A DNA stretch of 64,000 bases. Source: Mycetocola manganoxydans (GTDB taxonomy: Bacteria; Actinomycetota; Actinomycetes; Actinomycetales; Microbacteriaceae). The notes under the pieces were generated by a model that saw only the letters and a list, made by a program, of their open reading frames with translations, was not told where the DNA came from and did not search any database. Within the stretch, counting starts at the first letter, position 1, and each line of letters starts with the position of its first letter. The stretch covers positions 124,001 to 188,000 of the forward strand of contig NZ_RCUV01000003.1 of NCBI RefSeq assembly GCF_003667545.1. The letters run 5' to 3'. This document shows, in pieces, positions 33,268 through 42,643 of this stretch. The position numbers and the translations under genes are program-made.

Positions 33268-34431
33268 ATGTCCTCCGCCGACGTCATCGTGATCGGCCTC
33301 GGCTCCATGGGTGGCGCTGCAGCGAATGCCCTTGCCCAGCGCGGCCTCTCGGTACTCGGCTTCGAGCGGTTCTGGCCGTCCCACGATCAGGGCTCTGCGC
33401 ACGGCGGCACCCGGATCATCCGCCAGTCCTACTTCGAGGGAGTCGAGTACGTTCCCCTCCTGCGGCGCGCATACGAGGGCTGGCGGCAGCTCGAGGACCA
33501 GGCCGAAGCCAAGCTCGTCACGATCACCGGCGGGATCTACATCGGCGATCCGGAGGAGGAAACCTTCACTGGAGCGCTGAGCTCGGCGCGGGAGTGGAAC
33601 CTCCAGCACGAGGTGCTCTCGAGCGACGAGATCACCGAGCGATTCCCGGCGATGCGCCCGGCCGATCACGCCGTCGGCCTGTTCGAGGAGAACGCCGGCT
33701 TCGTGGACCCGGAGCGCACGACGGCCGCCAACATTCGCGTCGCGACGGAGCACGGCGCCCGCCTGCACTTCGGCGAGGCCGTGTTGTCCTGGACAGCGAC
33801 GCGCGGCGGCGGGGTCGAAGTCGTGACCCGACACGGAACGTATGGAGCGGACAGGCTCGTTGTCGCACCGGGAGCGTGGTCGGCGCAACTACTGGGTGAG
33901 GTCGGCGCGCCCGTGACGGCCGAGCGCCAGGTCATGTATTGGTTCCAGCCCGGGTATTCCCGCGGCCGGCCGGTGTTCGAGGACTACGCCGTCGGCCGGC
34001 AGCCGGTCTTCATCGAGCGCACCGATGGGAACGAGCAGGTCTACGGTTTCCCGATCGCTGACGGGTCGGGCGGCGGGATCAAAATCGGCTTCTTCCACGA
34101 CGAGCGCCCAACAGACCCGGATGCCGTGGACCGCACCGTGCTCCCCTTCGAAATCGCACGGATGCAATCACGCGCGCTCGAACTGTTCCCCCACCTGACC
34201 GGACCCCTGCTTCAGGCGAAAACCTGCCTGTACCCGAGCGCACCAGACGACCACTTCATGATCGGGCTTCACCCGGAGCACTCGCAGGTAACGGTGGCCA
34301 CGGGCTTCGGGGGACACGGGTTCAAGTTCGTCCCCGTGGTCGGCGATATCGTCGCCGACCTCGCGTCGCGCGGCCGTACGGATCTGCCGATCGGTCTGTT
34401 CGATCTGGAACGACCGGCGCTCCTCGGGTGA
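33268..34431 (+). CDS. FAD-dependent N-methylamine oxidase (sarcosine/N-methyltryptophan oxidase family)
   Basis: This 387-residue flavoprotein oxidises N-methyl amino acids to the amine, formaldehyde and peroxide. It has the N-terminal FAD motif VIVIGLGSMGGAAANALAQRG and GSAHGGTRIIRQSYFEG. KTCLYPSAPDDHFMIG holds the cysteine that binds FAD covalently in monomeric sarcosine oxidase and SolA. GFGGHGFKFVPVVGDIVADL closes the flavin site. The length is normal. The preferred substrate (sarcosine, N-methyltryptophan or another) cannot be chosen by eye. Confidence 0.87.
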   Translation: MSSADVIVIGLGSMGGAAANALAQRGLSVLGFERFWPSHDQGSAHGGTRIIRQSYFEGVEYVPLLRRAYEGWRQLEDQAEAKLVTITGGIYIGDPEEETFTGALSSAREWNLQHEVLSSDEITERFPAMRPADHAVGLFEENAGFVDPERTTAANIRVATEHGARLHFGEAVLSWTATRGGGVEVVTRHGTYGADRLVVAPGAWSAQLLGEVGAPVTAERQVMYWFQPGYSRGRPVFEDYAVGRQPVFIERTDGNEQVYGFPIADGSGGGIKIGFFHDERPTDPDAVDRTVLPFEIARMQSRALELFPHLTGPLLQAKTCLYPSAPDDHFMIGLHPEHSQVTVATGFGGHGFKFVPVVGDIVADLASRGRTDLPIGLFDLERPALLG

Positions 34432-34448
34432 CCCGCGCTCGCACACGA

Positions 34449-34490
34449 AAATGACCCGCAGACCTGGGGGCACAGGTCAGCGGGTCATTT
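34449..34490. terminator. bidirectional hairpin terminator
   Basis: AAATGACCCGC pairs with GCGGGTCATTT (11 bp) and the inner GACCT pairs with AGGTC. The arms end in A/T-rich sequence on both sides. It lies between convergent genes (amine oxidase and a small acidic protein). Confidence 0.78.
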
Positions 34491-34524
34491 CGTCGTTCTG
34501 CGGAGAACCGCAACTTTTCGATTA

Positions 34525-34881
34525 TCAACCAGTAACGGGCCCACGGGGCGGAACCGCGCCCGTGTCGTCGTCATCCAGATAGGAATCCGCCGAGACGGCT
34601 CCCTGCGAGCTGTCCATGCCGGGGTCCGCTGACGCGGCGAACTCGCTGGCAGACTCCTCGCCGGACACGTTGCCCGGTTTGGTCTCGTCGAAGTCGTCGA
34701 GGATGCCGTTGGTCTGGTCGAACGGATGGGCGACGTCACCCAGGGCCCCGAGGTTCTCGTCTCCCGCGTCGGCAGACTCGGAACCGGTGTTCACTCCGGC
34801 TTCCGTTCGATCAGCGGGGCTGACTTCACCGTCAGCGTCGTTGATCTTCAGCTGGTCTTCGATGTCTCGTGAATCGCTCAT
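34525..34881 (-). CDS. Acidic, probably disordered small protein
   Basis: This 118-residue protein is rich in Asp, Glu, Ser, Gly and Ala with almost no hydrophobic core (segments SDSRDIEDQLKIND, DQTNGILDDFDETKPG, ADSYLDDDDTG). It has no Cys, signal or membrane segment. Composition suggests intrinsic disorder. It lies alone between a terminator and a monooxygenase gene. I do not recognise a family. Confidence 0.62.
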   Translation of the reverse strand: MSDSRDIEDQLKINDADGEVSPADRTEAGVNTGSESADAGDENLGALGDVAHPFDQTNGILDDFDETKPGNVSGEESASEFAASADPGMDSSQGAVSADSYLDDDDTGAVPPRGPVTG

Positions 34882-34951
34882 ACCCTCGACGCTACGCGGC
34901 AGAAAACGGGCAGCAAGGCCCTTGACAGCCGCGAACGAGGTTCCGAACGGC

Positions 34952-36334
34952 TCAGCCGACGAGGGCCGGAGTCACTTTGTACTGCGAACCGCGGTGCTCC
35001 TCCGGGAGCCGATCACCGCGCCCGTGCAGCTTGTTGCGGAACGTGCCCTCGACATAGTCGGAGGGATAGGCATCCCGCGCCTGCAGCTCGGGGATCACGA
35101 ACTCGACGATGTCCTCGAACGAGCCGGGGGTGATCGCATAGGCAAGGTTGAATCCGTCGACGTCGGTCTCGTCAACCCACGACTGAAGCTGGTCCGCGAC
35201 CTCCGCGCCCGAGCCAACGATGCGGGTACCGAGCCCACCGATGCCTGCCCAGGCGGCGATGTCACGCACCGTCCATTCACTTCCGTCTTCGGATGCCGCC
35301 TGGAAGTTGGCGACGGCGGACTGGATCGCGTTGCTCTTCACGTCGCCGATCGGGTCGTCGAGGTCGTACTGCGACAGGTCGACGCCCATCCAGCCCGACA
35401 TGAAGACGAGTGCTCCCTCGGCACTCGCGTACTGCTGGTAGTCCTCATGCTTCGCTTTCGCCTTCTCGGGCGTCTCGTCGGTGATGATCGTCACCAGCTG
35501 GTAGATCTTCGCGGAGTAACGGTCGCGACCGGCCGCTTCGAGCGCATCCCGAATCTTCGACACGGTCGCCTTGAGTACCGCCTTGGTGGGTGAGCCGACG
35601 AAGATCGCCTCGGCGTTCTCGGCGGCGAACTGCACACCGCGACCGGATGCCCCCGCCTGGAAGATCACCGGCGTGCGCTGCGGGGACGGCTCCGAGAGGT
35701 GAATGCCGGGAACGGTGTAGTTCTTTCCGTAGTGGCCGATCTCATGCACCTTGGCCGGGTCGGTGAAGACGCCCGTTTCACGGTCACGGACGACGGCGTC
35801 GTCCTCCCACGAGCCCTCCCACAGCTTGTACAGCACCTCGAGGTACTCGTCGGCGATGTTGTAGCGCTCATCGTGTTCGATCTGGTCGTCATGCCCCATG
35901 TTCCGGGCGGCGCTCGGCAGGTAGCCGGTGACGACGTTCCAGCCGACCCGTCCCTTGGTGAGGTGGTCGAGCGTCGACAGGCGCCTGGCGAACGGGTACG
36001 GGTGCTCGTAGGCAGTGCCGGCGGTGATGCCGAAGCCGAGGTTCTCCGTCACGGCCGCCATCGCCGAGACGAGCAGGAGCGGGTCACTGACGGGAATCTG
36101 CGCGCCGTTGCGGAGGGCGGCTTCGTTGCTGCCGCCGTAGACGTCATAGGTGCCGAGCACGTCGGCGATGAAGAGCCCGTCGAACTTGCCGCGTTCGAGC
36201 AGCTTGGCCAGTTCGGTCCAGTAGCTGAGATCGGTGTAGCGGTGCGACTGGTCGTCCGGGTGGCGCCACAGCCCTGGAGACTGGTGGGCGACGCAGTTCA
36301 TGTCGAAGGCATTGAAACGGATGTGACGAGGCAT
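34952..36334 (-). CDS. LLM monooxygenase of the NtaA/SnaA/DszA family
   Basis: This 460-residue FMNH2-dependent monooxygenase belongs to the group that oxidises nitrilotriacetate, thiophenes or sulfonates. The N-terminus (IRFNAFDMNCVAHQSPGLWRHP), RLSTLDHLTKGRVGWNVVTGY, ARNMGHDDQIEHDERY and PVIFQAGASGRGVQFAA are family motifs. It needs a separate flavin reductase, and none is adjacent. Transcription comes from the side of the family B repeat. The substrate is unknown. Confidence 0.86.
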   Translation of the reverse strand: MPRHIRFNAFDMNCVAHQSPGLWRHPDDQSHRYTDLSYWTELAKLLERGKFDGLFIADVLGTYDVYGGSNEAALRNGAQIPVSDPLLLVSAMAAVTENLGFGITAGTAYEHPYPFARRLSTLDHLTKGRVGWNVVTGYLPSAARNMGHDDQIEHDERYNIADEYLEVLYKLWEGSWEDDAVVRDRETGVFTDPAKVHEIGHYGKNYTVPGIHLSEPSPQRTPVIFQAGASGRGVQFAAENAEAIFVGSPTKAVLKATVSKIRDALEAAGRDRYSAKIYQLVTIITDETPEKAKAKHEDYQQYASAEGALVFMSGWMGVDLSQYDLDDPIGDVKSNAIQSAVANFQAASEDGSEWTVRDIAAWAGIGGLGTRIVGSGAEVADQLQSWVDETDVDGFNLAYAITPGSFEDIVEFVIPELQARDAYPSDYVEGTFRNKLHGRGDRLPEEHRGSQYKVTPALVG

Positions 36335-36418
36335 GTTTCCATGGTGCGTGCCCAGCCCGTCCGGGTCGAGCGGAGTCGCAACACGGCGTCACACAGGCTC
36401 GGTTGCCTGTCTGCGTCA

Positions 36419-36498
36419 CGCTCAACAGGCGCAAAGCCCGCCGTGTAACGCTCAACAGGCGGAACCGGCACTTTTCAAGCGCGTCTCCCTGTTGAACG
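36419..36498. repeat. 80-bp intergenic repeat, family B copy 2 (two direct units plus one inverted)
   Basis: Units CGCTCAACAGGCG at 36419-36431 and 36449-36461 are again 30 bp apart. The inverted CCTGTTGAACG ends at 36498, giving the same 37-bp offset as copy 1. Between the units the sequence is diverged, so only the three units and their spacing are kept. It lies upstream of the NtaA-like gene. Confidence 0.8.
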
Positions 36499-36511
36499 TA
36501 CGGGACCGGCG

Positions 36512-37702
36512 TCACACAGACGCGGCAAGCACTCGTTCGTAGACGGCGATCATCCGCTCGGTCTGGAAACTCTGCCGGAACGCCTGACTGGTCTGCGGCT
36601 CGACGACCAGCGGGGATCCGGATGCCACGTCAGCGGCAACCAGACGGATCGCCTTGGCCAGCGCCTCGACCGATCCGTCCGTGGGCTGCCAATAGATCCC
36701 GTCGGGCAGTTCGCCGGCGATATTCGGATCGCTGACGATCGACGGGGTGCCGAGCGCCGCTGCCTCGAAAACCGTCATGCCCTGGGTCTCGAAGCCGATC
36801 GAGGTCTGCACGAGCGCATCAGCGGACGCGATGGCGGCAAGCGCATCGGAATACGGCACCTTGCCTGCGAACACGACCCTGTCCTGGAGTCCGTTCTCCC
36901 GGACGAACGCCTGTGCCCTGGCCAGCAGCAGACCAGCGCCGTAGAGCCGGAACTCGGCATCGACTCCGGACTCCAGAATCGCCTCGAGGTATTCGAGAAC
37001 CCGCTTCTCGGAACTCATCCGGCCCATCCATACGAACAGGGGCCGCCCTGCCTGGCGTGACGGGGCATCCCGGAGCACACTCTCGACGACGGCATCATCC
37101 GCACCGGTGAGGATCACTTCGACGTCGGTTGCGGCACCTCTGCGCTCGAGGAGCGCGGCGAAGTGGCCGCTCGGAGCGATCGAAGCATCCGCCCGCACGG
37201 CCAATTCGTTGAGGTAGGCCCACGCACTGGGCGCGAGTTTCGACCGTGCCGGTCTGAGTACCCGGTGCTCCCACCACAACAGGGCGCGGATCGCCAGCTT
37301 CGGGCACGGAACGACCTGCTCGATCCCGAACTCCATGTGATTGTGGAAGGTGTGCACAGCACGGATGCCGTGCCGCGCGGCGAATCGGTACCCGAGCATC
37401 GCGCCCCAGAAGTCGGCCTGCACATGCACGACGTCGACCGGCGGCCGGCCGGCAAGCGCCCGGTCGATCCGACGGTCATTCCCGCGGCTCACCAGCGTCA
37501 TCGAGTACTCGCGGTCGAGCGTGATGGGAATCGACGGCGTATCGATGTAGTCGGGGCTGCCTGCATGCTCGCGGTGCATTCTCGGCGCGCACACCGTCAC
37601 CGTGTGGCCTGCCTGCTCGAGGAAGCGCTTCTGCAACCTGATCGAGACCTGCACTCCGCCGAGGGAATCCGCGTGCTGGTCGCTGAACATCAGTATGTGC
37701 AT
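36512..37702 (-). CDS. GT4-family glycosyltransferase
   Basis: This 396-residue GT-B enzyme has an N-terminal acceptor domain (MHILMFSDQHADSLGGVQVSIR, VDVVHVQADFWGAM) and a C-terminal sugar-nucleotide domain (FVWMGRMSSEKRVLEYLEAI). The EX7E motif is in GFETQGMTVFEAAALGTPSIV. It resembles PimB/MgtA-type mannosyl- or glucosyltransferases acting on lipid acceptors in actinobacterial envelopes; the donor is uncertain. It lies 12 bases after the DUF2017 gene on the same strand. Confidence 0.85.
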   Translation of the reverse strand: MHILMFSDQHADSLGGVQVSIRLQKRFLEQAGHTVTVCAPRMHREHAGSPDYIDTPSIPITLDREYSMTLVSRGNDRRIDRALAGRPPVDVVHVQADFWGAMLGYRFAARHGIRAVHTFHNHMEFGIEQVVPCPKLAIRALLWWEHRVLRPARSKLAPSAWAYLNELAVRADASIAPSGHFAALLERRGAATDVEVILTGADDAVVESVLRDAPSRQAGRPLFVWMGRMSSEKRVLEYLEAILESGVDAEFRLYGAGLLLARAQAFVRENGLQDRVVFAGKVPYSDALAAIASADALVQTSIGFETQGMTVFEAAALGTPSIVSDPNIAGELPDGIYWQPTDGSVEALAKAIRLVAADVASGSPLVVEPQTSQAFRQSFQTERMIAVYERVLAASV

Positions 37703-37714
37703 GGTGGCTCAAGG

Positions 37715-38248
37715 CTACCCTCCGATGCCCTCGACCTCCTCGAGCGCCTCGAGCAGGGAACCCTGCGCGAAGCCGAACCAGTCGTAGAGGCTTTCGACGT
37801 ATTCCGCGTCGGGATTCTCCATCTCACCGTCCTCAGTAACGGTGGCGATGCCCAGGCTCGTCGCGAGTACGAGTCGCAGGTCGGTGAGCGTGCCCAGCCA
37901 GTACATCGCGTACTCCCGATCGAGTTGCACGAGGTGCATGTCACCGTCCGCTGTGTGTTTCTGCCGAGCGAAGTCGAAGGAGGTCAGCACCCCTCTCGCG
38001 TTCTCAATCTTGCGGTCGATGAGCCCGTCGAGGGTGTATCGGCGGAATTCGTCGGCAGCCTCGGGGTCGTCGGAATAGGCATCGGGGAAAAGCCGTGCGA
38101 GCACCGTCGGGTCGACGTCAGCCTCCCCCTCCTTGACCCGCTCGAGCAGACCGATGATCTGTTGCACGAGGTCGGTGAACAACGCGACTTCCTGCGCTTC
38201 GAACTCTGCGAGCAGGTCGCCCCCGGATGTCGCGTCGAACGCTCTCAT
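37715..38248 (-). CDS. DUF2017 family protein
   Basis: This 177-residue, acidic, mostly helical protein has [21 protein letters not shown] and [24 protein letters not shown] as in actinobacterial DUF2017. This family almost always sits next to clpS, as here, with a 4-base overlap. It may assist ClpS-dependent protein turnover; that role is inferred from context only. Confidence 0.88.
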   Translation of the reverse strand: MRAFDATSGGDLLAEFEAQEVALFTDLVQQIIGLLERVKEGEADVDPTVLARLFPDAYSDDPEAADEFRRYTLDGLIDRKIENARGVLTSFDFARQKHTADGDMHLVQLDREYAMYWLGTLTDLRLVLATSLGIATVTEDGEMENPDAEYVESLYDWFGFAQGSLLEALEEVEGIGG

Positions 38249-38529
38249 TCCGGCACCTTCGCGAGGGTCGCGAGAAGCCCGTACCCGTGGAGGGCGACGA
38301 CGTGGCGCTCCATCTCTTCACGGCTTCCGGTCGCGACCACGGCCTTGCCGGAGTTGTGAACCTGAAGCATGAGCTCCTCGGCGCGAGCCCGGGAGAAACC
38401 GAAGTAGCTCCGGAACACCCACGACACGTAGGTCATGAGATTCACCGGGTCGTCCCAGACGATCGCGTTCCACGGCGTGCCGAGCGTGAGGGACTCGGAA
38501 AGGTCCAGGCGGTGGTCAAGTTGCGGCAC
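38245..38529 (-). CDS. clpS: ClpS, adaptor of the ClpAP/ClpCP protease
   Basis: This 94-residue adaptor hands N-degron proteins to the Clp protease. [20 protein letters not shown] contains the conserved Asp-Asp-x-x-Asn substrate pocket, and [21 protein letters not shown] is the Clp-binding half. The ATPase and protease partners are not in this window (ClpB at 30990-33140 does not use ClpS). It is divergent from fgd. Confidence 0.93.
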   Translation of the reverse strand: MPQLDHRLDLSESLTLGTPWNAIVWDDPVNLMTYVSWVFRSYFGFSRARAEELMLQVHNSGKAVVATGSREEMERHVVALHGYGLLATLAKVPE

Positions 38530-38571
38530 TCTTCCAGCTTCGCACGCTCGCCCGCCAATGCAATGCCCCGA

Positions 38572-38577
38572 TAGTCT
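38572..38577 (+). promoter_or_regulatory. predicted -10 element of fgd
   Basis: TAGTCT lies 47 nt before the fgd ATG in the region divergent from clpS. Confidence 0.35.
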
Positions 38578-38624
38578 CGGAAGGTCGGCGATGACCGCCG
38601 CGGTATGCGTTCCAGGAGGCTCGG

Positions 38625-39629
38625 ATGTTGAAGTTGGGTGTCAAGGCGTCGGCGGAGCAGTTCGGGCCACGCGATCTCGTTGAGCTCGGAGTTTCCGCCG
38701 AGAAGCACGGGTTCGACAGCGTCACGGTGAGCGATCATTTTCAGCCGTGGCGCCACAACGGCGGCCATGCCCCGTTCTCGCTCGCCTGGATGACGGCCGT
38801 CGGAGAACGAACCGAGCGCATCCAGATCGGAACATCGGTGATGACGCCGACGTTCCGCTACAACCCGGCCGTTGTCGCTCAGGCCTTCGCCACCATGGGT
38901 TGCCTGTACCCCGATCGCGTGTTCCTCGGTGTGGGCACCGGCGAGGCACTCAACGAGATCGCCACCGGTTTTCGGGGCGAGTGGCCTGAGTTCAAGGAGC
39001 GGTTCGCCCGCCTTCGCGAATCCGTCGACCTGATGCGCCAGTTGTGGGTCGGCGACCGGGTCGACTTCGACGGCGAGTACTACTCGACGAAGGGAGCGTC
39101 GATCTATGACGTACCCGAGGGGGGCATCCCCGTCTACGTCGCCGCGGGCGGACCGGTCGTCGCCCGCTACGCGGGTCGCGCCGGTGACGGTTTCATCTGC
39201 ACCTCGGGCAAGGGCATGGAGCTCTACACCGAGAAACTCCTCCCCGCTGTCGCGGAGGGTGCAGGCAAGGCCGGGCGCGACGTCGCCGCCATCGACAAGA
39301 TGATCGAAATCAAGATTTCGTACGACACCGACCCGGACGTCGCCCTGGAGAACACCCGTTTCTGGGCGCCGCTGTCGCTGACCCCGGAACAGAAGCACTC
39401 CATCGACGACCCGATCGAGATGGAGGCGGCCGCCGATGCCCTGCCGATCGAGCAGGTCGCCAAACGCTGGATCGTCACGAGCGACCCCGATGAGGCCGTC
39501 TCACTGATCAAGCCGTACATCGACGCAGGACTCAACCACCTTGTCTTCCACGGTCCGGGTCACGACCAGCAGCGATTCCTCGATCTCTTCTCCCGCGACA
39601 TCGCACCGAAGCTTCGCAACCTGGCCTGA
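38625..39629 (+). CDS. fgd: F420-dependent glucose-6-phosphate dehydrogenase
   Basis: This 334-residue LLM-fold enzyme oxidises glucose-6-phosphate and reduces cofactor F420. Long stretches match mycobacterial Fgd1 as I remember it: [67 protein letters not shown] and [23 protein letters not shown] at 38614-38619 precedes the ATG. An F420:NADPH oxidoreductase gene follows 50 bases later, so the pair can exchange reducing power between F420 and NADP. Confidence 0.93.
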   Translation: MLKLGVKASAEQFGPRDLVELGVSAEKHGFDSVTVSDHFQPWRHNGGHAPFSLAWMTAVGERTERIQIGTSVMTPTFRYNPAVVAQAFATMGCLYPDRVFLGVGTGEALNEIATGFRGEWPEFKERFARLRESVDLMRQLWVGDRVDFDGEYYSTKGASIYDVPEGGIPVYVAAGGPVVARYAGRAGDGFICTSGKGMELYTEKLLPAVAEGAGKAGRDVAAIDKMIEIKISYDTDPDVALENTRFWAPLSLTPEQKHSIDDPIEMEAAADALPIEQVAKRWIVTSDPDEAVSLIKPYIDAGLNHLVFHGPGHDQQRFLDLFSRDIAPKLRNLA

Positions 39630-39679
39630 TTTTCCTGCGGCGCGGGAACATCTCAGCGCCGGGATGACTTGGAGACCCT

Positions 39680-40324
39680 ATGACAACTCTTGGACTCATC
39701 GGGGCCGGCAACATCGGCTCCCAGCTCGCTCGCGCCGCCGTCGCTCACGGCTACGACGTCGTCGTTTCGAACTCCCGCGGCCCCGAATCACTCACCGAAC
39801 TCATTCTCGAACTGGGGGAGAAAGCGACAGCGGGGACCACAGCGGATGCCGCTCATGCGGATCTCGTCGCCGTTGCGATCCCGCTCAAAGCGGTCGACAG
39901 CATCCCGGCCGATCTGCTCGACGGCAGGATCGTGATCGACACGAGCAACTATTACCCTCAGCGCGACGGCAACATCGACGCCCTCGATGCCGAACAGACC
40001 ACCGTCTCCGAGCTGGTCCAGAATCACTTCTCTGGCGCGCGGCTGGTGAAGGCGTTCAACCACATCCAGTCCGACGCCATCACAGACGAGGCCCAGTCGG
40101 CGGGAACCGCCGAACGGCGTGCGCTGATCGTCGCGAGCGATGACGACGAGGCCAAGGCGGCCGTCGCCGAGTTCATCGACGCCATCGGTTTCGACGTCCT
40201 CGACATCGGCCCGCTCAGCGAGAGCTGGCGCATCCAGGTCGGGACACCGGCGTACGGCCCACGTCGCGACCGCGAGGAACTCGAGATCGACATCGCTCAA
40301 GCGGAACGCCCCTCCGGCTCCTGA
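39680..40324 (+). CDS. NADPH-dependent F420 reductase (F420H2:NADP+ oxidoreductase)
   Basis: This 214-residue Rossmann protein has GLIGAGNIGSQLARAAVAHG and VVSNSRGPESL (Ser-Arg for the NADP 2'-phosphate). The later DTSNYYPQRDG and LVKAFNHIQSD motifs are typical of Fno/NpdG. It transfers hydride between F420H2 and NADP+. It is adjacent to fgd on the same strand, which supports the assignment. Other dinucleotide-binding NAD(P) domain proteins are possible. Confidence 0.82.
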   Translation: MTTLGLIGAGNIGSQLARAAVAHGYDVVVSNSRGPESLTELILELGEKATAGTTADAAHADLVAVAIPLKAVDSIPADLLDGRIVIDTSNYYPQRDGNIDALDAEQTTVSELVQNHFSGARLVKAFNHIQSDAITDEAQSAGTAERRALIVASDDDEAKAAVAEFIDAIGFDVLDIGPLSESWRIQVGTPAYGPRRDREELEIDIAQAERPSGS

Positions 40325-40327
40325 CGA

Positions 40328-41449
40328 TCAGCGTCGTGTCGACACCGTCACGGTGAATTTGCTGTTGCGCCCCAGCTGACGGGTCGGCCCGACGAGTCGC
40401 TCGAGCACCGGCCGGTAGCCGAGGTGTGAGTTCCACACCGTCCACAGCTCACCGCCGGGTGTGAGTACTCGCGCCGCATCGACGAAGAGCTTCTCGGCGA
40501 TACCGGCGTGGACGGTCGCTCCGACGTGGAACGGCGGGTTCAGCAGGATGAGTTCCGCTGAACTCGTTTCCCACCCCGAGAGGCCGTCGTCCCGCACGAC
40601 GGTGATCCGGTCGGCGACCCCGTTCGCGAGCGCGGTCTCGCGGGCGGATGCCACGGCCGCGGCGGACTGGTCGGTGGCGGTCACTCGCATGCCCGGCCTG
40701 GCGCGGGCGACAGCAGTCGCGATTACTCCGGTGCCGCAACCGAGATCGATGGCCTGCGTCGCAGCCGGAAGCTGCTCGAGGAATCCGAGGAAAAATCGCG
40801 TGCCGATGTCGATCTTCGTCCCGGCGAACGCGGCGCCGTGAGCGCACACCACGAGGTCGAGGTCCCGGTGCGACTCGCGGGCCGGCCAGGCCGGGTCCCC
40901 GGCAGGCGGTGCAGGGTCACGTGCGACGAGCACGCGCGATTTCTGCTGCGCCAGCTGCGCCGTCACCGCTCCGAAGTGTTCGCCGAGCACGTCGTTCATC
41001 GCGTGGGTCATGTGCTTGACCCGTCCGCCCGCGTACACCGTGACATCCGCCGTCGCATGCCGGGCGATCAGTTCGGTGATTTCGGCGAGCGCATCGAGCG
41101 ATCGCGGCAGTTGCAGGAGCACGACGCGAGCACCGGAGACCACGGACGCGTCGAGCGGCATGCTGGTGAAGCTGCCGGTGAGCGAGTGCACTTCAGCGTT
41201 GTTGGCGAGGGCACGTTCGCCCGACAACGCGTCCTGATGGGTGCGGATGCCTGTCGCTCCGGCATGCGCCGCTCCGAGCGTCAGGGCACCGTACCTGTCT
41301 CCGATCACGGTGACCTCTCCAGGCATCGCCGTGGCGATGTCCGCAGCGGCGGTCTCCAGGAGCAGCCGATCGGTGGCGTCGGCAGCGAACAGGTTGGGAC
41401 TTTCGACATCCGGCCAGCGGCGGAGCCGGTCGAACGCGAAGTCAGTCAC
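40328..41449 (-). CDS. RsmC/RlmG-like rRNA guanine-N2 methyltransferase
   Basis: This 373-residue protein has two tandem methyltransferase-like domains. The N-terminal one is degenerate; the C-terminal one keeps the SAM motif AIDLGCGTGVIATAVA and catalytic NPPFHVG (Asn-Pro-Pro-Phe). That is the layout of RsmC (16S G1207) and RlmG (23S G1835). It converges with the F420 reductase gene, leaving only 3 bases between the stops. The exact rRNA target cannot be decided. Confidence 0.84.
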   Translation of the reverse strand: MTDFAFDRLRRWPDVESPNLFAADATDRLLLETAAADIATAMPGEVTVIGDRYGALTLGAAHAGATGIRTHQDALSGERALANNAEVHSLTGSFTSMPLDASVVSGARVVLLQLPRSLDALAEITELIARHATADVTVYAGGRVKHMTHAMNDVLGEHFGAVTAQLAQQKSRVLVARDPAPPAGDPAWPARESHRDLDLVVCAHGAAFAGTKIDIGTRFFLGFLEQLPAATQAIDLGCGTGVIATAVARARPGMRVTATDQSAAAVASARETALANGVADRITVVRDDGLSGWETSSAELILLNPPFHVGATVHAGIAEKLFVDAARVLTPGGELWTVWNSHLGYRPVLERLVGPTRQLGRNSKFTVTVSTRR

Positions 41450-41480
41450 CTGTTCAGGGTAACGGTGCCCGGGTGACGGT

Positions 41481-42542
41481 TCAGGCGATTGTGGTTGGAG
41501 CGGTCGACGAATCGACGGCGCCGGCAGGCCGCTCCCGGAAGGCGTGAGCCATCCACCACCAGCTCAGCAAGCCGATGGCCGCGTTGACGAGAAGACCCAG
41601 AAGCACGAACAGCACACCCAGGCCGATCAACGGGGTGAAGTCGACGTTCTCCAGTCCCGGAATGCTGTCTGGCCCGCTGAAGTCCTGGTCGGTGTCGAAG
41701 CCGGACGGGAACATGCCGAACAGCCCCGAGAAGGGTGCACTCAGCGCGCTCGCCAGCCACGACGCCGCGACCGCAACCCCGAGGCCGCTCCACGTAACGG
41801 CGACCGGACGGTTCACCTGGCGACCGCGGAGGATCCAGATGCTGGAGAGGTAGCCGAGGATCCAGAGAATCACGCCGAGGATGAACGAGCCGATGAGCCA
41901 CGGGAGGGCCATCGACCACGCGTCGGCGATGAATTGATCGGTCACATCCTGACCGACTTCACCGTTCAGTGAGAAATCGTCAGGGTTGTTTCTCGCGACG
42001 GAGGAGAACAGTGCTCCGAAAAATGCGCCGAACGCGGCGACGATGAGCGGGATGACGGCGAGCGCGAAGCCGATGCTCATCAGCGTGAATGACACGGCGC
42101 CGGCGAGCATGGCCCCACGTTTCTGGCGTGCGCCGAGCGGTGGCCGGGGCGGAACGGGCGGTCCGCCGGGAACGTTCGCGAGGTAGGGCTGCTGCTGAGC
42201 CTGGGGGTACGCGGCCGGGTATCCGGGCTGAGGCGGGTAGCCCTGCTGCTGCTGTGGGTATCCGGGCTGCTGATATCCCTGCTGCCATCCTGGCTGCTGT
42301 GGGGAGCCCTGCTGCGGATAGGCCTGTTGCTGCGGATAGCCGGGCTGCTGGATCGGGCCCGGCGCCGGAGCGGCAGGAGAGTGCGGAGGTGGTGGCGGCG
42401 GAGATCCCGGCGGAGGCGCGAGAGGTGAACCCGGCGGAGGACCGGCGGGCTGGCCACCGGTCTGAGCCGGTGCGGACTCTTTCCCGCTGTCGGGCGACGA
42501 CGGTGCGGCGTCGTCGCGGTCGTTCGATTCGTGTTCGCTCAT
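41481..42542 (-). CDS. Proline/glutamine-rich membrane protein
   Basis: This 353-residue protein has about 135 N-terminal residues of low-complexity Pro/Gln/Tyr sequence (PGYPQQQ-type repeats), predicted cytoplasmic and disordered. Four hydrophobic helices follow (about 145-175, 210-235, 245-265 and 300-330). Such Pro-rich N-termini on small membrane proteins are common in actinobacteria, often near cell-division or envelope factors. The function is unknown. It follows hspR on the same strand after 101 bases. Confidence 0.8.
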   Translation of the reverse strand: MSEHESNDRDDAAPSSPDSGKESAPAQTGGQPAGPPPGSPLAPPPGSPPPPPPHSPAAPAPGPIQQPGYPQQQAYPQQGSPQQPGWQQGYQQPGYPQQQQGYPPQPGYPAAYPQAQQQPYLANVPGGPPVPPRPPLGARQKRGAMLAGAVSFTLMSIGFALAVIPLIVAAFGAFFGALFSSVARNNPDDFSLNGEVGQDVTDQFIADAWSMALPWLIGSFILGVILWILGYLSSIWILRGRQVNRPVAVTWSGLGVAVAASWLASALSAPFSGLFGMFPSGFDTDQDFSGPDSIPGLENVDFTPLIGLGVLFVLLGLLVNAAIGLLSWWWMAHAFRERPAGAVDSSTAPTTIA

Positions 42543-42643
42543 GCGGTCAGCTTAACCAGAGGCACGAACGGGCGGAACCCACCCTGGGTACCGTTCGGGA
42601 TGGCACGGGAGTACCGGTCAGGCCAATCGCCAGGGGCAAGGGG

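Noticed and set aside
32496-33899. Plus-strand open frame of 467 codons across the clpB start and the amine oxidase
   Set aside because: It is antisense to clpB, covers the HAIR site, and then runs out of frame in the oxidase gene.
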